Notes: generated by a model from the sequence alone, not told the origin. A DNA stretch of 64,000 bases from Rickettsia endosymbiont of Cantharis rufa (GCF_964026445.1 NZ_OZ032150.1:930001-994000); one strand, 5' to 3'; numbered from the stretch's first letter, positions 30,285-41,116 are shown. A program made the numbers and translations.

Positions 30285-30527
30285 CTACACTTCCGTCTCT
30301 TCTAAGACCACCGTAGAATCAGCAAGTTTAGTAATTTTTTCGATTTTTAAACGAGCTTCTTTTAGTTTTTTCTCACAATGATTCTTGAGTAAAACACCTC
30401 TTTCAAAGCTATTAACTGCCGTCTCTAGGTTCTCTTGCCCATTATCTATCTTTTTTACAATTTCCTCAAGCTCTCTTAAAGCTTCTTCAAAGCTAATATT
30501 TTCTTCAAAAATTTTTGTACTAGTCAT
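30285..30527 (-). CDS. xseB: Exodeoxyribonuclease VII small subunit
   Basis: XseB coats the helical arms of XseA in exonuclease VII, which degrades single-stranded DNA. The 80-residue protein has the family core '[20 protein letters not shown]' and '[20 protein letters not shown]' and is all helix. It lies 13 bp downstream of the large AsmA-like gene on the same strand, and the two are likely co-transcribed; xseA is not in the window. Confidence 0.95.
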   Translation of the reverse strand: MTSTKIFEENISFEEALRELEEIVKKIDNGQENLETAVNSFERGVLLKNHCEKKLKEARLKIEKITKLADSTVVLEETEV

Positions 30528-30540
30528 TTATTTTTATTTT

Positions 30541-33210
30541 TTAATGGTTATCTGAAGTAGTTTTATCTTCAGTTGTTTGTGGTATAAGTAATTTTTTTAG
30601 CTCGCTACTATCAAAAGTTTTTTTAGGAGCAAAAATACTCCCTTGCATTTTTATATTCAGATGTCCCAAAACATCTTTATCGGAACTCGTATTTGATGTA
30701 TTTAACTTGACAAGTCTTGCCGGCACATAAAATGATAAAATACTAGACGCATCCATATCAAAATTATATATATTAATTGCAAAAGAAGCCACACCGCTAC
30801 TATATTGTGTTGTAAATTTTACTTTCTTTAACAGGGCAATGCCTTTTTGTAATTCAATATCACCACTTACACCTCTAATATCCTCTTGTCCTGTGGTTAC
30901 AGCACTATTTATGTCTTTATCTAAATTTTGTACCTTATAATCAGATGTATTAATTTTTTCTATAAAAGAATCAATTGCAAAATTATTAATATCTATATTG
31001 TTTATAGCAAATTGTGATTTTGTAGTAAGATTATATAGCTGGCTTTGAAGGCTATTACCGTTAGTTCCTAAACTACCACTTATACTTACTTCCCCACTAC
31101 TTGCAGTAAATATTTTAGGCATAAGAGCCGAAACTTTGTTTAAATCTATTGTATTTAAAGCATATACGAGATTTATAGAATAAGGTTCCAATAAAATATT
31201 GCCGCTACCTTGAAACTTACCGCCTAATAATTCTGCTTCAATATTATTAAACTGCAACAAATTATTATTATTTGCTATATAAAATTTAACATTTTTTAAT
31301 ATCAAATCATTTTGTGATAATGTTGACAATTTACCGGAAACTTGTAAGGTAGCTTTATCTAAACTATAATCATTTACTAATTTATTTCTTAAATTAAGCA
31401 TCCCTGCCGGTGATAATAAATTAGTAGTAAGATTACCGTTCTTAATTTCTACAGTTAAAAACGGTAATACACTCGACGCATCCAAGTTCCAACTAGTTGA
31501 TAAATAGCAACCCGCAGTTTTAAAATCTAAATTACTAATTTTGATATTAGCCGGTACAATTTTAGCAAGCAAATTCATTTTGTCAAATATATGATCGTTA
31601 TACTTAACGCTATCTATCAAAATATCTAAATCAGCTAAATATTCTATTGTTCTAATAGGAATAAATTTACTTGGGTAATCTAGAGTTTTCATATCTTTAG
31701 TTAAGTTTTTTGTAAACTCAATAAGCGGTGAAATTATCGGATAAGCTTGACTGCTTAAGTCAAGCGAAGATATATTAAGCGTAGCATCTAGACGAGGCGT
31801 TTGAGCAATAAATTTACTAGAAAAATTTCCTGATAAATTTAAATTATCCGTTTTAAGAAATAAGTTTTTAAAAAATAAATCTATTGAAGTGAGTTTTAAA
31901 TCTGATGATAACGTAAAAGGGGTAGCTTCTTTAATAGTAACATCGTTAAATCCTAAAATATTCAGTAACGAATTTATATCATTGTGCTTTAAATATACCT
32001 GTCCATCAAACATACTTCTGACGGAATTTTGCGTTACGCTACCTGTAAGCCTAAACTCTCCGCCTGACTTAATATTACCTGAAAATTCATTTATCTTCAA
32101 AGTACCCTTTGATAAATTAGAAGAAAAGGCTATTTTTTCTAATGTCTCATTATTACTTAAAATTATTTCGTTAATTGTCATGTCTGCTTTAAGTAATTTA
32201 TCGGCAAAAATAAATCTAATATTTGAAGGAGAAGTGCTAAATGTTACCCCTGCATTTGGAGAAATTAACGAACTTAGATCTATTTTAGGGAAATCTAGTT
32301 TCACATTAGTAGTAATATTATCATTTTTAGCAATGTTAACAAATCCGTTACCGGCAATAAAAGACGAGGCTATTACTATGTCTTTTAACTCTATTTCATC
32401 TTCGGTATTTAAGATATTAAATTTAATATTTATAGACTCACTTTGATTTAATTTATTCAAAGAGTGGCTTAAGTCTGGCAATATACTATATATTACCGAT
32501 ACTAAATTTTTAATCTGATATTCACCGCTACCACTAGTAAGCTTAAAATCTTTGTAAATTTGCGATAATTTAAAACTATAATCATTATTATCAATATTAA
32601 GACTAAAATCTACTGTATCATCACGTTTATTAATTGAGCCTGAAATTTTACCTATATAGTTACTAGTAGTTTTAAATATGTAATTAGATGATAAAGCATT
32701 TTCTTTTTTTAAAATACAATTATTAAAATTTAAAATAGAATAGTCTTGTTTATTAATAATACTTAGATTAGTAACATTTAGATTTATATTTTGTAATTTA
32801 TATTTAAAGAAATTCTTTATTAACTCTTCATGATTATAAATATTTAATACATTGGAATTTGAATAAAATTTAGCATCTAATATGTCTATTTTATTAATTT
32901 TAGGATTAAATTTTATAAGCGACCACAACGAGAAATGAATTTTAATCTGCTCTAAATCTAACTTTCCTTCTTCTCTTATCGTCTCAATAATTAAATAAGG
33001 TAAAGGAAATTTATTCATCTTTATTTTTCCGACATTCTCTTTCTGGATACCCAAATGACTAGTAAAATTATTAGTCATAGAATTATAATTAACAAAAGAT
33101 ACCGCACCAAAAATTGTAAATAATAATAATGAGGAACAAATTATAATGCCGGCAGCTATTTTTTTTATCATGTTTAGAAATCTGTTAAAGAATTTTTCTT
33201 TTATAGTCAA
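30541..33210 (-). CDS. Large AsmA-like/DUF3971 envelope protein
   Basis: An 889-residue protein with one N-terminal membrane anchor (about 15-40, 'AAGIIICSSLLLFTIFGAVS') and a very long beta-rich periplasmic body, rich in Asn, Ser, Leu and Lys. The repeated short strands ('GxLxxxxG' spacing) and the C-terminal part, 'GEVSISGSLGT', 'DIELQKGIALLKKVKFTTQY' and 'LGHLNIKMQGSIFAPKKTFD', are typical of AsmA/TamB/YhdP repeating-beta-groove proteins that carry phospholipids between membranes. The frame is intact. It pairs functionally with the second AsmA-like gene at 34133. Confidence 0.85.
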   Translation of the reverse strand: MTIKEKFFNRFLNMIKKIAAGIIICSSLLLFTIFGAVSFVNYNSMTNNFTSHLGIQKENVGKIKMNKFPLPYLIIETIREEGKLDLEQIKIHFSLWSLIKFNPKINKIDILDAKFYSNSNVLNIYNHEELIKNFFKYKLQNINLNVTNLSIINKQDYSILNFNNCILKKENALSSNYIFKTTSNYIGKISGSINKRDDTVDFSLNIDNNDYSFKLSQIYKDFKLTSGSGEYQIKNLVSVIYSILPDLSHSLNKLNQSESINIKFNILNTEDEIELKDIVIASSFIAGNGFVNIAKNDNITTNVKLDFPKIDLSSLISPNAGVTFSTSPSNIRFIFADKLLKADMTINEIILSNNETLEKIAFSSNLSKGTLKINEFSGNIKSGGEFRLTGSVTQNSVRSMFDGQVYLKHNDINSLLNILGFNDVTIKEATPFTLSSDLKLTSIDLFFKNLFLKTDNLNLSGNFSSKFIAQTPRLDATLNISSLDLSSQAYPIISPLIEFTKNLTKDMKTLDYPSKFIPIRTIEYLADLDILIDSVKYNDHIFDKMNLLAKIVPANIKISNLDFKTAGCYLSTSWNLDASSVLPFLTVEIKNGNLTTNLLSPAGMLNLRNKLVNDYSLDKATLQVSGKLSTLSQNDLILKNVKFYIANNNNLLQFNNIEAELLGGKFQGSGNILLEPYSINLVYALNTIDLNKVSALMPKIFTASSGEVSISGSLGTNGNSLQSQLYNLTTKSQFAINNIDINNFAIDSFIEKINTSDYKVQNLDKDINSAVTTGQEDIRGVSGDIELQKGIALLKKVKFTTQYSSGVASFAINIYNFDMDASSILSFYVPARLVKLNTSNTSSDKDVLGHLNIKMQGSIFAPKKTFDSSELKKLLIPQTTEDKTTSDNH

Positions 33211-33306
33211 ATGATCCTCATTCGCTTACATCGTTACTCGTCGCCTCCTATTAGTTATAGGCTTTGCTCCTCGCACCTTGTAATTAAATCCAACTGCTTT
33301 GACTAT

Positions 33307-33364
33307 AGAGGTTATCTGTAAACTTATTTTAATTAGCTTTAAAATAAGTTTACAGATAACCTTT
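33307..33364. repeat. Compact palindrome related to the 26-bp-TIR element
   Basis: Arms of 24 bp at 33309-33332 and 33339-33362 are perfectly complementary ('ggttatctgtaaacttattt' and its complement), with the 6-base loop TTAGCT. The arm sequence matches the terminal repeat of the element at 6683-6844 at 23 of 26 positions. It sits between two divergent genes, so it is not placed as a terminator. Confidence 0.8.
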
Positions 33365-33409
33365 TAGATATATTATTATATATAACTATCAAAATTTAAA
33401 GGCAAATTG

Positions 33410-33907
33410 ATGAATTCTTTAGAAAATTTAATTTTAGTCGGTGTAATAAAATCATGTCACGGGATTAAAGGTCATATAATTTTAAAATCTTTTACCGAAC
33501 CTGCTACAAAAATACTTGAAAGAAATTTAGTGAATGAGTCTGGAGAAGATGTACATATTAAGCTAATTAGCAAAAATCCCAAGGGAGAATTAATTTGTAC
33601 CTTTAATGATATAGCTACTCGAAATGAAGCTGGGAATTTAAAAGGTTATAAACTATTTTGCTTAAGATCAAATTTAGAGGAACTAGAAGAAGATGAATTT
33701 TATATAGCTGATTTAAATCATTTACCGGTATTAGACCAAAATCATAAAGAGATAGGTAAAATTAAAAATATTCTTAACTTTGGCGCAGGTGACATAATTG
33801 AAATAGAATTTTCAGACCAAACAACTGAATTATTACCTTTCAATAAAGAATTTTTTTCTGTTATAACTAAAGATTATGTGATTTTAAATTATCAAGGAGA
33901 AGTTTGA
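33410..33907 (+). CDS. rimM: Ribosome maturation factor RimM
   Basis: RimM helps assemble the head of the 30S subunit and binds S19. The 165-residue protein has the N-terminal RimM barrel ('[20 protein letters not shown]', 'SFTEPATKI') and a C-terminal PRC barrel ('[20 protein letters not shown]', '[11 protein letters not shown]', 'LLPFNKEFF'). I use ATG 33410, since AAAGG is placed 11 bases upstream; the TTG three bases before is less likely. Divergent from the AsmA-like gene. Confidence 0.95.
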   Translation: MNSLENLILVGVIKSCHGIKGHIILKSFTEPATKILERNLVNESGEDVHIKLISKNPKGELICTFNDIATRNEAGNLKGYKLFCLRSNLEELEEDEFYIADLNHLPVLDQNHKEIGKIKNILNFGAGDIIEIEFSDQTTELLPFNKEFFSVITKDYVILNYQGEV

Positions 33908-33964
33908 ATAATTTATCATAATTTTTCAATTTCTCTAAGTACCACACGATTTTTATTCACCTCT

Positions 33965-34062
33965 GTCATCCCGTGGCTTGACCACGGTATCTAGAAAATA
34001 ACTTATTATATACGTTGTTTTAGCGTTTTTAACTGAACTCCGTGGTCAAGCCACGGGGTGAC
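33965..34062. repeat. RPE-like palindromic repeat
   Basis: The arms 'gtcatcccgtggcttgacca' and 'gtggtcaagccacggggtga' match almost perfectly. It lies between rimM and the AsmA-like gene. Confidence 0.85.
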
Positions 34063-34132
34063 ATTTTCCTTAAGTTGACAATTAAGCCTTAAATACTATA
34101 ATCAATTATATATAAATAGAAGGTTAAACTCT

Positions 34133-36625
34133 ATGCCTAAAGTTTTAAAATATTCGCTTATTATATTCATAAGCATAATATTGCTATTAATTGTTATTCC
34201 TTTCTTTATTCCTTTAAATAATTATAAAGGGGTAATAATAGATAAAGTTAAAGAGGTTACAAATAGAGATTTAACTATTAACGGCGATATAAAATTATCT
34301 TTATTACCAAATCCTGCAGTATCACTATCAGAAATTAAATTATCATCGATAGACGGCACAAAAGAACCTCATCTAGTTTCCGTTGAAAATGCTAAAGCAT
34401 CATTACGGCTTTTCTCTCTTTTTAGAGGAGCAATTGAAGTAGCTTCTATAGAACTGCAAAAACCAACTATAAATTTAGAAGTTCTGAATAACGGACAAAA
34501 AAATTGGCAATTTGTTACATCTAATAATACTAAATCTCAAACAAATAATACTGATTCTGTAGGACTTGACAATAAGACTGAATTAGAACTTCCTATTTTG
34601 ATTAGTCATTTTAAAATTATAGACGGCAAAGTAATCTATATAGAAAAAAATAGTGAGAAAATATTTAACGATATTAACTTAGGTACTAAAATTAAAAGCC
34701 TTAAGGGGCCAATAGATTTTACTTTAGCTTTAAAGGCTTTGCAGCAACGGATTAATATAGACGGAAATATTGAAGAAATTGGGAAAGTAATTCCGTTAAG
34801 TGCCAATATTAATCTTGTCGGTGAAAAAATTAAAATCGAAGGAAAATTTGATAGCGAAAATAATTCTTTTATAGGTAACGCAAATATTAAAGGTAATACT
34901 AAAACTTTAGGTATGCCGGCTGACTTACAAAATGACTATGAGCTAACTACGGCAATTACTGCCGATAATAAAAATATAACTATTAGGGATGCTAGGCTTA
35001 ATTATCCAAATATGGAATTATTAGCAAATGCAAATTATGATATAGAGCGTAATAGTTTAAAATCAAATATCATTGCAAACCCTGGTAACATTATAACCGA
35101 GATTAGCTCTAATTTAGATAAGACAAATATTATGCTACAAGCTGATAGTTTAAAGCCTATACTTGACGCTTTAAAGCTAAAGACTGAAAAATTACCTCCT
35201 ATTATTAACCAAAAACTTATATTTACTTCTAACGCGATTTATAATTCTCAGGCAATAAAATTACAAAATATTAGTTTATCGGCTGCAAATAGTAATCTAA
35301 CCGGAGATATTGAGCTTAAAAACTTAATACAGGGTATAACTATTTCCCATAATCTAAAAATTAATAATTTTGAGTCGTTTATGTCTCTTATGGGGGTAAG
35401 TAATTTAAGTAAGATTGGGGTATTGCAGTTAAACGGGGAAGTACAAAAGGTGAAAGATACTTTCCATATTAATAATAAAATATCCGCTTTTAATACTAAT
35501 ATATCTATTAAAGGTGATATTAATTTAGCAGCTCAGAGACCAAATTTTAATCTTAATTTATACAGCCCGTTAGTTAATTTAGAGAAAATTCTTGCAGACA
35601 ATAGCCCTACTCCTGCTTCAAACAGAACTACTAGTCCTGCTACTCAAAATATACCTACAGCTAAAAATAATTCTCCTTGGTCAAATAATCCTATTAACTT
35701 AGGATTTTTAAATGAAATTGAAGGGCAATTATCCGCAAATATTGATAAATTAACTAACGACTCATTAATCATAAATAATTTAAAAGCAAAATTAAATATC
35801 ACCGGCGGTAAACTAAATATTACTTCAGTTAATGCGAGCATTTACGGCGGTGAACTAAGTAGCACCGGTTATGTGAGTTCAGAAAAAGATCAAAACGTTG
35901 CAATTAAAATCGATTTAAAAAATGCCTACTTAAAAAATTTAACTCCGCAATCGGGTAAAATAAAAATAACTGGTGGTCGACTAAGCTTTAAAGCCGACTT
36001 TACTTCTCACGGTAATAGTGTTTATACATATGTTAATAATCTAAACGGACAATTTAACGTAAATAGTGATAACGGGAAAATAAGCGGATTTGATTTAAAC
36101 CGAATCTCAGATGCAGTAAATAATACTAAAAATACCGAGGGAGTATTGCGACTTATTAACAGCTCCTTTAGCGGGGGATCAACATCTTTTAAAAATTTAA
36201 TCGCAGGCGGAAATATAGCACAAGGCAAACTTAATTTAAACGAATGTAGTTTAGATGCTTCGTCTGCTAAAGCAAATGCAGGCGGCCAAATTAACTTACC
36301 GCAATATATGATGGATATTAGTGCAAGCGTTACTATTGCAGACTTACCGCCTATAGCTGTAAAATTATACGGATCTATAAATAATCCGCAGCATAAGCTA
36401 GATATTCAGGCTCTTCAAACATATTTAGTTAAAAATGTCTTTAATAGTGTTATTAAGGACCTAAAAAGCGGAGAGAAGAAACCTGAAAATATCATTAAAG
36501 ACGCTTTGGGTCTGCGTAAGAAAAGGGATTCAAATGCAGAGGAACAAAGCAATACTCAACCGAAAAATCAACAAGCGGATCCCGTGAATAAGCTTTTACA
36601 GAAAGGATTGAGGAAGTTATTTTAA
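34133..36625 (+). CDS. AsmA family protein
   Basis: An 830-residue protein with an N-terminal membrane segment (residues 5-25, 'YSLIIFISIILLLIVIPFFI') directly followed by the AsmA signature 'PLNNYKGVIIDKVKEVTNRD' and 'LSLLPNPAVSLSEIKLSS'. A long beta-rich body follows, a Ser/Thr/Pro/Asn linker near 480-515, and the C-terminal AsmA_2 block 'YGGELSSTGYVSSEK' to 'GGQINLPQYMMDISASVTIA'. The tail is basic and disordered. It should span the periplasm and take part in lipid transport or outer-membrane upkeep. It converges with the TPR pseudogene, overlapping by four bases. Confidence 0.92.
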   Translation: MPKVLKYSLIIFISIILLLIVIPFFIPLNNYKGVIIDKVKEVTNRDLTINGDIKLSLLPNPAVSLSEIKLSSIDGTKEPHLVSVENAKASLRLFSLFRGAIEVASIELQKPTINLEVLNNGQKNWQFVTSNNTKSQTNNTDSVGLDNKTELELPILISHFKIIDGKVIYIEKNSEKIFNDINLGTKIKSLKGPIDFTLALKALQQRINIDGNIEEIGKVIPLSANINLVGEKIKIEGKFDSENNSFIGNANIKGNTKTLGMPADLQNDYELTTAITADNKNITIRDARLNYPNMELLANANYDIERNSLKSNIIANPGNIITEISSNLDKTNIMLQADSLKPILDALKLKTEKLPPIINQKLIFTSNAIYNSQAIKLQNISLSAANSNLTGDIELKNLIQGITISHNLKINNFESFMSLMGVSNLSKIGVLQLNGEVQKVKDTFHINNKISAFNTNISIKGDINLAAQRPNFNLNLYSPLVNLEKILADNSPTPASNRTTSPATQNIPTAKNNSPWSNNPINLGFLNEIEGQLSANIDKLTNDSLIINNLKAKLNITGGKLNITSVNASIYGGELSSTGYVSSEKDQNVAIKIDLKNAYLKNLTPQSGKIKITGGRLSFKADFTSHGNSVYTYVNNLNGQFNVNSDNGKISGFDLNRISDAVNNTKNTEGVLRLINSSFSGGSTSFKNLIAGGNIAQGKLNLNECSLDASSAKANAGGQINLPQYMMDISASVTIADLPPIAVKLYGSINNPQHKLDIQALQTYLVKNVFNSVIKDLKSGEKKPENIIKDALGLRKKRDSNAEEQSNTQPKNQQADPVNKLLQKGLRKLF

Positions 36626-37999
36626 CTTACATAATCTAATCCTAACAAAAAAACATTAATTCTGTCCTCAGTATCTAATACTAAATTAGGTATGTTTTTA
36701 GGAAAATCTTGGATTGCTTCCGTAACTTTTGTTGCTTCTTCGTCACAATCCATTTTTTTCAACAAAATAATAAGTTCTTCATGTAATGATTTTTTATTTG
36801 GATTTAACCCTATAGCTCTTTTGATAGAAGCGAGCGCTTCCTTAGAATTTATTTTATATAACTTATTAAAAAACTCGGTCGTGCCCCCGTATTGCAGCTT
36901 AGCATGAATAGTCTATAATCCTCAAACAGTAATAAGAGAGAATTATAGTTAAGGAGTTATGGCAAGAATAGATGTTAAGTGTAGATCAAGAATAGATGTT
37001 AAGTGTAGATATTATAACGACACAGAAAAAGTAGTAAAGGCGGGATATTCAATTTCAAAACAACAGAGATATCAATGCAAGCAGTGTAATCGATATTTTC
37101 AACTGTAATATATTAATAATGCCTCTAAGCCTGGAGTCAAGGCTCAGATAGTAGATATGTCAATCAATGGCTCTGGAGTTAGGGATACAGTAAGAGTATT
37201 AAAAGTGGGTATCAATACGGTTATCCGTGTTTTAAAAAAATCTAGCGTTAAAAAAGATAAATCATTCTATCAATACGATAGAAGTAATTATTGCTCCTGA
37301 AATAGATGAACAATGGCCTTATGTACAGAATAAATCCAAACAAAGATGGCTTTGATATTCTTTGGATAAGATTTTGTTAAAAGTAGTTGCTTATACTTTT
37401 GGTACAAGATGTGATAGCACATCAGAATCATTACTGAAAAAAACTGGAGGATTTTAAGGTTACTTTTTACTTTACAGATGGATAGGGAAGTTATGCTAGG
37501 TTATTAGATCCCAAAAAACACATTGTTAGTAAAAAATATACTCAACGGATAGAACGGGGTAACTTAAATCTTAGAACAAGATGCAAAAGACTGACACGTA
37601 AAACAATTTGTTTTTCCAAGTCATTGGATATTCATGATAAAGTCATCGGAACTCTTATTGAACGTATAGCCTTTTAATATCCACATCTGTAAAATGGAGG
37701 TGCGATCAAAAACTCTTCGTGGTAGTATGCTATACTTGGATCTAGTTCAATAGCTTTCTTTAATAATTTATCGCATTATCTTGTTGTTTTTCCATTAAAA
37801 TAGAACTTAAATCATGAAAAACTTCAGCTTCCCTATTGTTATACTTTTCAGTTTTATTATAAGCTGCAATAAAATTTGAAAGTTCATCAGGATCAGTTTC
37901 AACGAATCTTCGTAGATTATCTTTTTCCTCTTGATATTGATATCTGCTATGTAAATTGATACATTTTTTAAATAGTTTTGCAATTTCATCTTTAGTCAT
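36622..37999 (-). pseudogene. TPR-like repeat protein, cut by IS1 and frameshifted
   Basis: The N-terminal 75 residues (37999-37765, 'KDEIAKLFKKCINLHSRYQY', 'EVFHDLSSILMEKQQDNA') continue, after a shift near 37765, as 'LLKKAIELDPSIAYYHEEF', run into IS1 copy 6, and resume at 36876 as 'NKLYKINSKEALASIKRAIG' and 'LNPNKKSLHEELIILLKKMD' to the stop at 36622. The 34-residue spacing and the 'A-I-x-L-x-P' motif are typical of tetratricopeptide repeats. The partner protein is unknown. Confidence 0.8.
36877..37707 (+). mobile_element. IS1-family element, copy 6 (831 bp) in the TPR gene
   Basis: It is flanked by the perfect 8-bp duplication AAAAACTC (36869-36876 and 37708-37715). The transposase is on the plus strand. 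One end reads GATC instead of GACC. InsA has CAA CTG TAA, InsB has TGA and the A7 frameshift. Confidence 0.94.
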
Positions 38000-38134
38000 A
38001 ATCTAACCTCTATTAATGTAATGTAAAAAACTAAATTGATAAAGAAAAAGTCAACGCATTAATCAACACAAGACTAAACTTTAATATCTCTCTAATTATA
38101 AATTATAGAACTTATAGGAGAAAGTTAATGGTAT

Positions 38135-39336
38135 TTATCCAAATTGCTTCCTCCATTCTATTTTTATCTTTTTATATTTCTCATTCTCTTCTACTTCTCG
38201 CCATTTTTTAAAAAATATATCGGCACTTTTCACTTTTTTTTGGATCACCCCCTCCTCTTTCTAATTTCTTATAATCATGTTCTTTGTCATATTTTTTTCC
38301 ACCTTTATAATTAGCATAACATCTACTTCTAGTAAAACCCATTTGCAAATATTTACGAGCCATATCACATCTGTATGATGAATTAAGGAGATTGAAGAAG
38401 AACTAGATAGAGTAACACAAGAACGTGATCTATTAAAAAGGCTGCCGCGTACTTTGCAAAAGAATCCCAATAAGGTACGCATGGATAAAGGAAAACAGAG
38501 GTAATTTTTCCATTTCTGCTATGTGTAAATTTATGAAAGTATCACGTAATGGTTATTATGAATGGTTAAATAATCTTGGATGTAATAGGGTTAAAGAAGG
38601 TAATGAATTAACAAACAGAATTGAAATTATCTTTAAAGAAGGTAGAGGTAATTATGGAACTAGACCTATTAAAAAGGAACTATCACGGCAAGATATAACT
38701 GCTAGTAGGAGACGCATTGCAAGACTAATAAAAGAAGCTAATTTGCTATGTAAAACTAAACGTAAATTTAAAGCCATTACTGACTCTAATCATAATAAGC
38801 AAATTGCTCCTAATTTATTAAATAGAGAGTTTACAGTTTATGCTGCTAATTGTTATTGGGTTGGAGACATAACCTATGTGCCAACTGGTGAAGGCTGGCT
38901 ATATTTAGCAACTGTTATTGATCTATTTTCTAGAAAAATTATAAAACAACATGGTATCAAACAGAGTATGGGTCGTAAAGGAAATTGCTTGGATAATGCT
39001 GTTGCTGAAAGTTTCTTTCATACTATAAAAACAGAATTAATGTATCAATATAAATTTAAAACTAAGGAGGAAGCAAAATATGCCATATTTGAATATATAG
39101 AGGTATTTTATAACCGTATCAGAATGTATTCTGCTAACGATTATTTATCACCAGTAAGATATGAAGAGATACAAAATTGCACTTAAACAACTGTCCGGAA
39201 AAGTGTTGACAGGTCAAATTAATACTCCCTGCTCACCTTTGCCTACTCTGTAAGATTCAGGAGATTTACGATAATCAATATCATTTTTCCATTTATAATT
39301 TTTATTATTAAAATTTAGATGGCTTTGCTTTTCCAT
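38135..39336 (-). pseudogene. DUF4385-like gene, split by an IS3 remnant
   Basis: The N-terminal part (39336 to about 39212) reads 'WKNDIDYRKSPESYRVGKGE' plus 'QGVL', and the C-terminal part (about 38375 to 38135) reads 'CDMARKYLQMGFTRSRCYAN', 'YKGGKKYDKEHDYKKLE' and, after a shift near 38225, 'SADIFFKKWREVEENEKYKK'. These are the two ends I associate with the DUF4385 family. The middle is gone, replaced by the IS3 remnant. The family assignment is from memory of its motifs and the function is unknown. Confidence 0.6.
38378..39210 (+). mobile_element. IS3-family remnant with internally deleted transposase
   Basis: OrfA survives as 'LDRVTQERDLLK' followed by 'YFAKESQ'. OrfB starts upstream of 38521 ('YAWIKENRGNFSISAMCKFM') and runs in frame to 39186. 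The integrase core has the first Asp in 'YWVGDITYVP' and the Glu in 'LDNAVAESFFHTIKTEL', but 'SRKII' joins directly to 'KQHGIKQSMG', so about 45 residues including the second catalytic Asp ('HSDRGSQY' in relatives) are missing without a frame change. Only the right end (near 39187-39210, 'tgtccggaaaagtgttgaca') is seen. Confidence 0.8.
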
Positions 39337-39417
39337 AATTCCATAACTTAAATTATATGTTTCTTCACGTTGGGTTTCAATTTTATCTTCTATAAAAGCA
39401 CCCCTATACTATCTCTC

Positions 39418-40335
39418 TCAGCTAATAGAAGATATAGTATTAGTTGGGTACAAAAGTAAAAATATAAAGAACAGATAAAATATTGAGTAAGCAAAAAGTC
39501 TTTTAGCTTGTTTGTTATCAGGGGTATCATAGAATAAAGAAGCGGCATAATATAAAAATACCAACCCAAGAATACTGGCAATTATTAAATATATAACATT
39601 ACTCATTCCGATAAAAAAAGGCATTAGGGAAACAATAAATAAAAGAATGCTATAAATCAGAATTTGTTTTTTAGTATACAAAGCTCCTTTTACGGCAGGC
39701 ATCATCGGTACTTTACAGTTTTTATAATCATCGTTACAGAATAAAGCAAGAGCCCATGAATGCGGCGGCGTCCAAATAAAAATAATCAAAAATAATGTAA
39801 TTGGCTCCAGAGATACAGTATTACTTACCGCTGCATAACCTATCACAGGAGGCAATGCACCCGATACTCCGCCAATAACGATATTTTGTATAGAACGACG
39901 CTTTAACCAAATGGTATAAATACAGATATAATAAAAAATAGTGAATAGTAATAAAAATGCTGCAAGTAGATTAACACATAAAGCCATAAAAAATACTGAA
40001 AAAAATCCCGTTATCAAACCAAAAGATAAAGCTTCATCTGGCTCTATAGCTCCTCTGACAATAGGTCTTTTTTGGGTACGTTTCATTAAGCTATCGATAT
40101 CTCTATCGTACCACATATTAATTGCCCCTGCACTACCTGCACCAAGTGCTATGCAAACAACTGCAATAACAGCAATAAAAGGATGCACGGAATAAGGAGC
40201 AAGCCACATACCTACAAAACCCGTAAAAATTACAAGCGACATCACGCGCGGTTTCAGAAGTAAGATATAGTCTTTAACAGTACTCTGAGAGTAATTTATT
40301 TTATCTAAATTTATTGGCTTTACCAAAGAACTCAT
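39418..40335 (-). CDS. ctaB: Protoheme IX farnesyltransferase (haem O synthase)
   Basis: CtaB/Cox10 attaches farnesyl to haem b to make haem O for the terminal oxidase. The 305-residue protein has about nine membrane helices and the prenyltransferase Asp motif in '[18 protein letters not shown]', followed by '[14 protein letters not shown]' and the second region '[20 protein letters not shown]'. The length is normal. It is divergent from rpsD. Confidence 0.95.
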   Translation of the reverse strand: MSSLVKPINLDKINYSQSTVKDYILLLKPRVMSLVIFTGFVGMWLAPYSVHPFIAVIAVVCIALGAGSAGAINMWYDRDIDSLMKRTQKRPIVRGAIEPDEALSFGLITGFFSVFFMALCVNLLAAFLLLFTIFYYICIYTIWLKRRSIQNIVIGGVSGALPPVIGYAAVSNTVSLEPITLFLIIFIWTPPHSWALALFCNDDYKNCKVPMMPAVKGALYTKKQILIYSILLFIVSLMPFFIGMSNVIYLIIASILGLVFLYYAASLFYDTPDNKQAKRLFAYSIFYLFFIFLLLYPTNTISSIS

Positions 40336-40384
40336 ATGATTTTTTTTATTTAAGTATAAAATGTTTTGGGTTAAAAATCAATGA

Positions 40385-40413
40385 TTGACTTTGATGCAAG
40401 AAATGTATATATT
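40385..40413 (+). promoter_or_regulatory. Likely rpsD promoter
   Basis: A -35 box TTGACT (40385-40390) and a -10 box TATATT (40408-40413) are spaced by 17 bases, about 45 bp before the rpsD GTG start. TTAAGGA at 40443-40448 serves as ribosome site. Confidence 0.55.
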
Positions 40414-40457
40414 TTCTTGTAATTCAATAATAAATAATTAAGTTAAGGATATTATCA

Positions 40458-41075
40458 GTGACAAAAATTGTTCGTTCTAAATATAAAGCTAGTAGGAGAC
40501 TTGGGGTAAACCTATGGGGTGATAGCAAGGATGCTTTCAATACACGTAATTATCGTCCAGGGCAGCATGGGCGGAATACCATGATCAAAACTTCAGATTA
40601 TGGTTTACATTTAAAAGCTAAGCAAAGATTAAAATGCCATTACGGTCGTGTCACTGAAAAACAATTTAGAAATATTTTTACACTTGCTCGAAAAATGAAA
40701 GGTAATATCGGTGAAAATTTCATTGGATTGCTTGAAAGTAGGCTTGATGCAGTCGTTTATAGACTGAATATAGCGCCGACTATTTTCGCTGCAAGACAGC
40801 TAGTTTCACACGGTCATATTAAATTAAACGGTAAGAAAGCCGATATAGCAAGTATGCGCCTCAAAGAAGGTGATGTTGTAGAGATTAAGGAATCTATAAA
40901 ACAACTTCCGCTTATTCAAGAATCTGTTTCAAAACAAGGTCAAACAACTCCCAATTATTTATCATTTGATGTACCTTCATTAACCGGTAAATATTTAAGA
41001 GTTCCTGCTCTTTCTGACGTTCCTTATCCTTTTGATGCAGAAGTTCATTTAGTAATCGAGTTATATTCTCGTTAA
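40458..41075 (+). CDS. rpsD: 30S ribosomal protein S4
   Basis: S4 starts 30S assembly by binding 16S rRNA. The 205-residue protein begins with GTG and reads '[20 protein letters not shown]', then '[11 protein letters not shown]', '[20 protein letters not shown]' and the S4 RNA-binding domain '[20 protein letters not shown]' with '[16 protein letters not shown]'. Full length. A hairpin terminator follows within 10 bp. Confidence 0.97.
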   Translation: MTKIVRSKYKASRRLGVNLWGDSKDAFNTRNYRPGQHGRNTMIKTSDYGLHLKAKQRLKCHYGRVTEKQFRNIFTLARKMKGNIGENFIGLLESRLDAVVYRLNIAPTIFAARQLVSHGHIKLNGKKADIASMRLKEGDVVEIKESIKQLPLIQESVSKQGQTTPNYLSFDVPSLTGKYLRVPALSDVPYPFDAEVHLVIELYSR

Positions 41076-41083
41076 CAATTACA

Positions 41084-41116
41084 AAAAGGTAGGTTTTATT
41101 TATCTACCTTTTCACT
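41084..41116 (+). terminator. Rho-independent-type terminator of rpsD
   Basis: Stem AAAAGGTAG (41084-41092) pairs with CTACCTTTT (41104-41112) across an 11-base AT-rich loop, followed by a T-rich stretch, nine bases after the rpsD stop. Confidence 0.7.

Noticed and set aside
31889..32446. 185-codon plus-strand open frame
   Set aside because: It lies wholly inside the intact AsmA-like gene on the other strand and has no recognisable domain or ribosome site; it is a shadow frame.
33307..33364. Strong hairpin as a transcription terminator
   Set aside because: It lies between two divergent gene starts (AsmA-like and rimM), where no transcript is expected to end, and its arms match the ends of a repeat element at 6683-6844.
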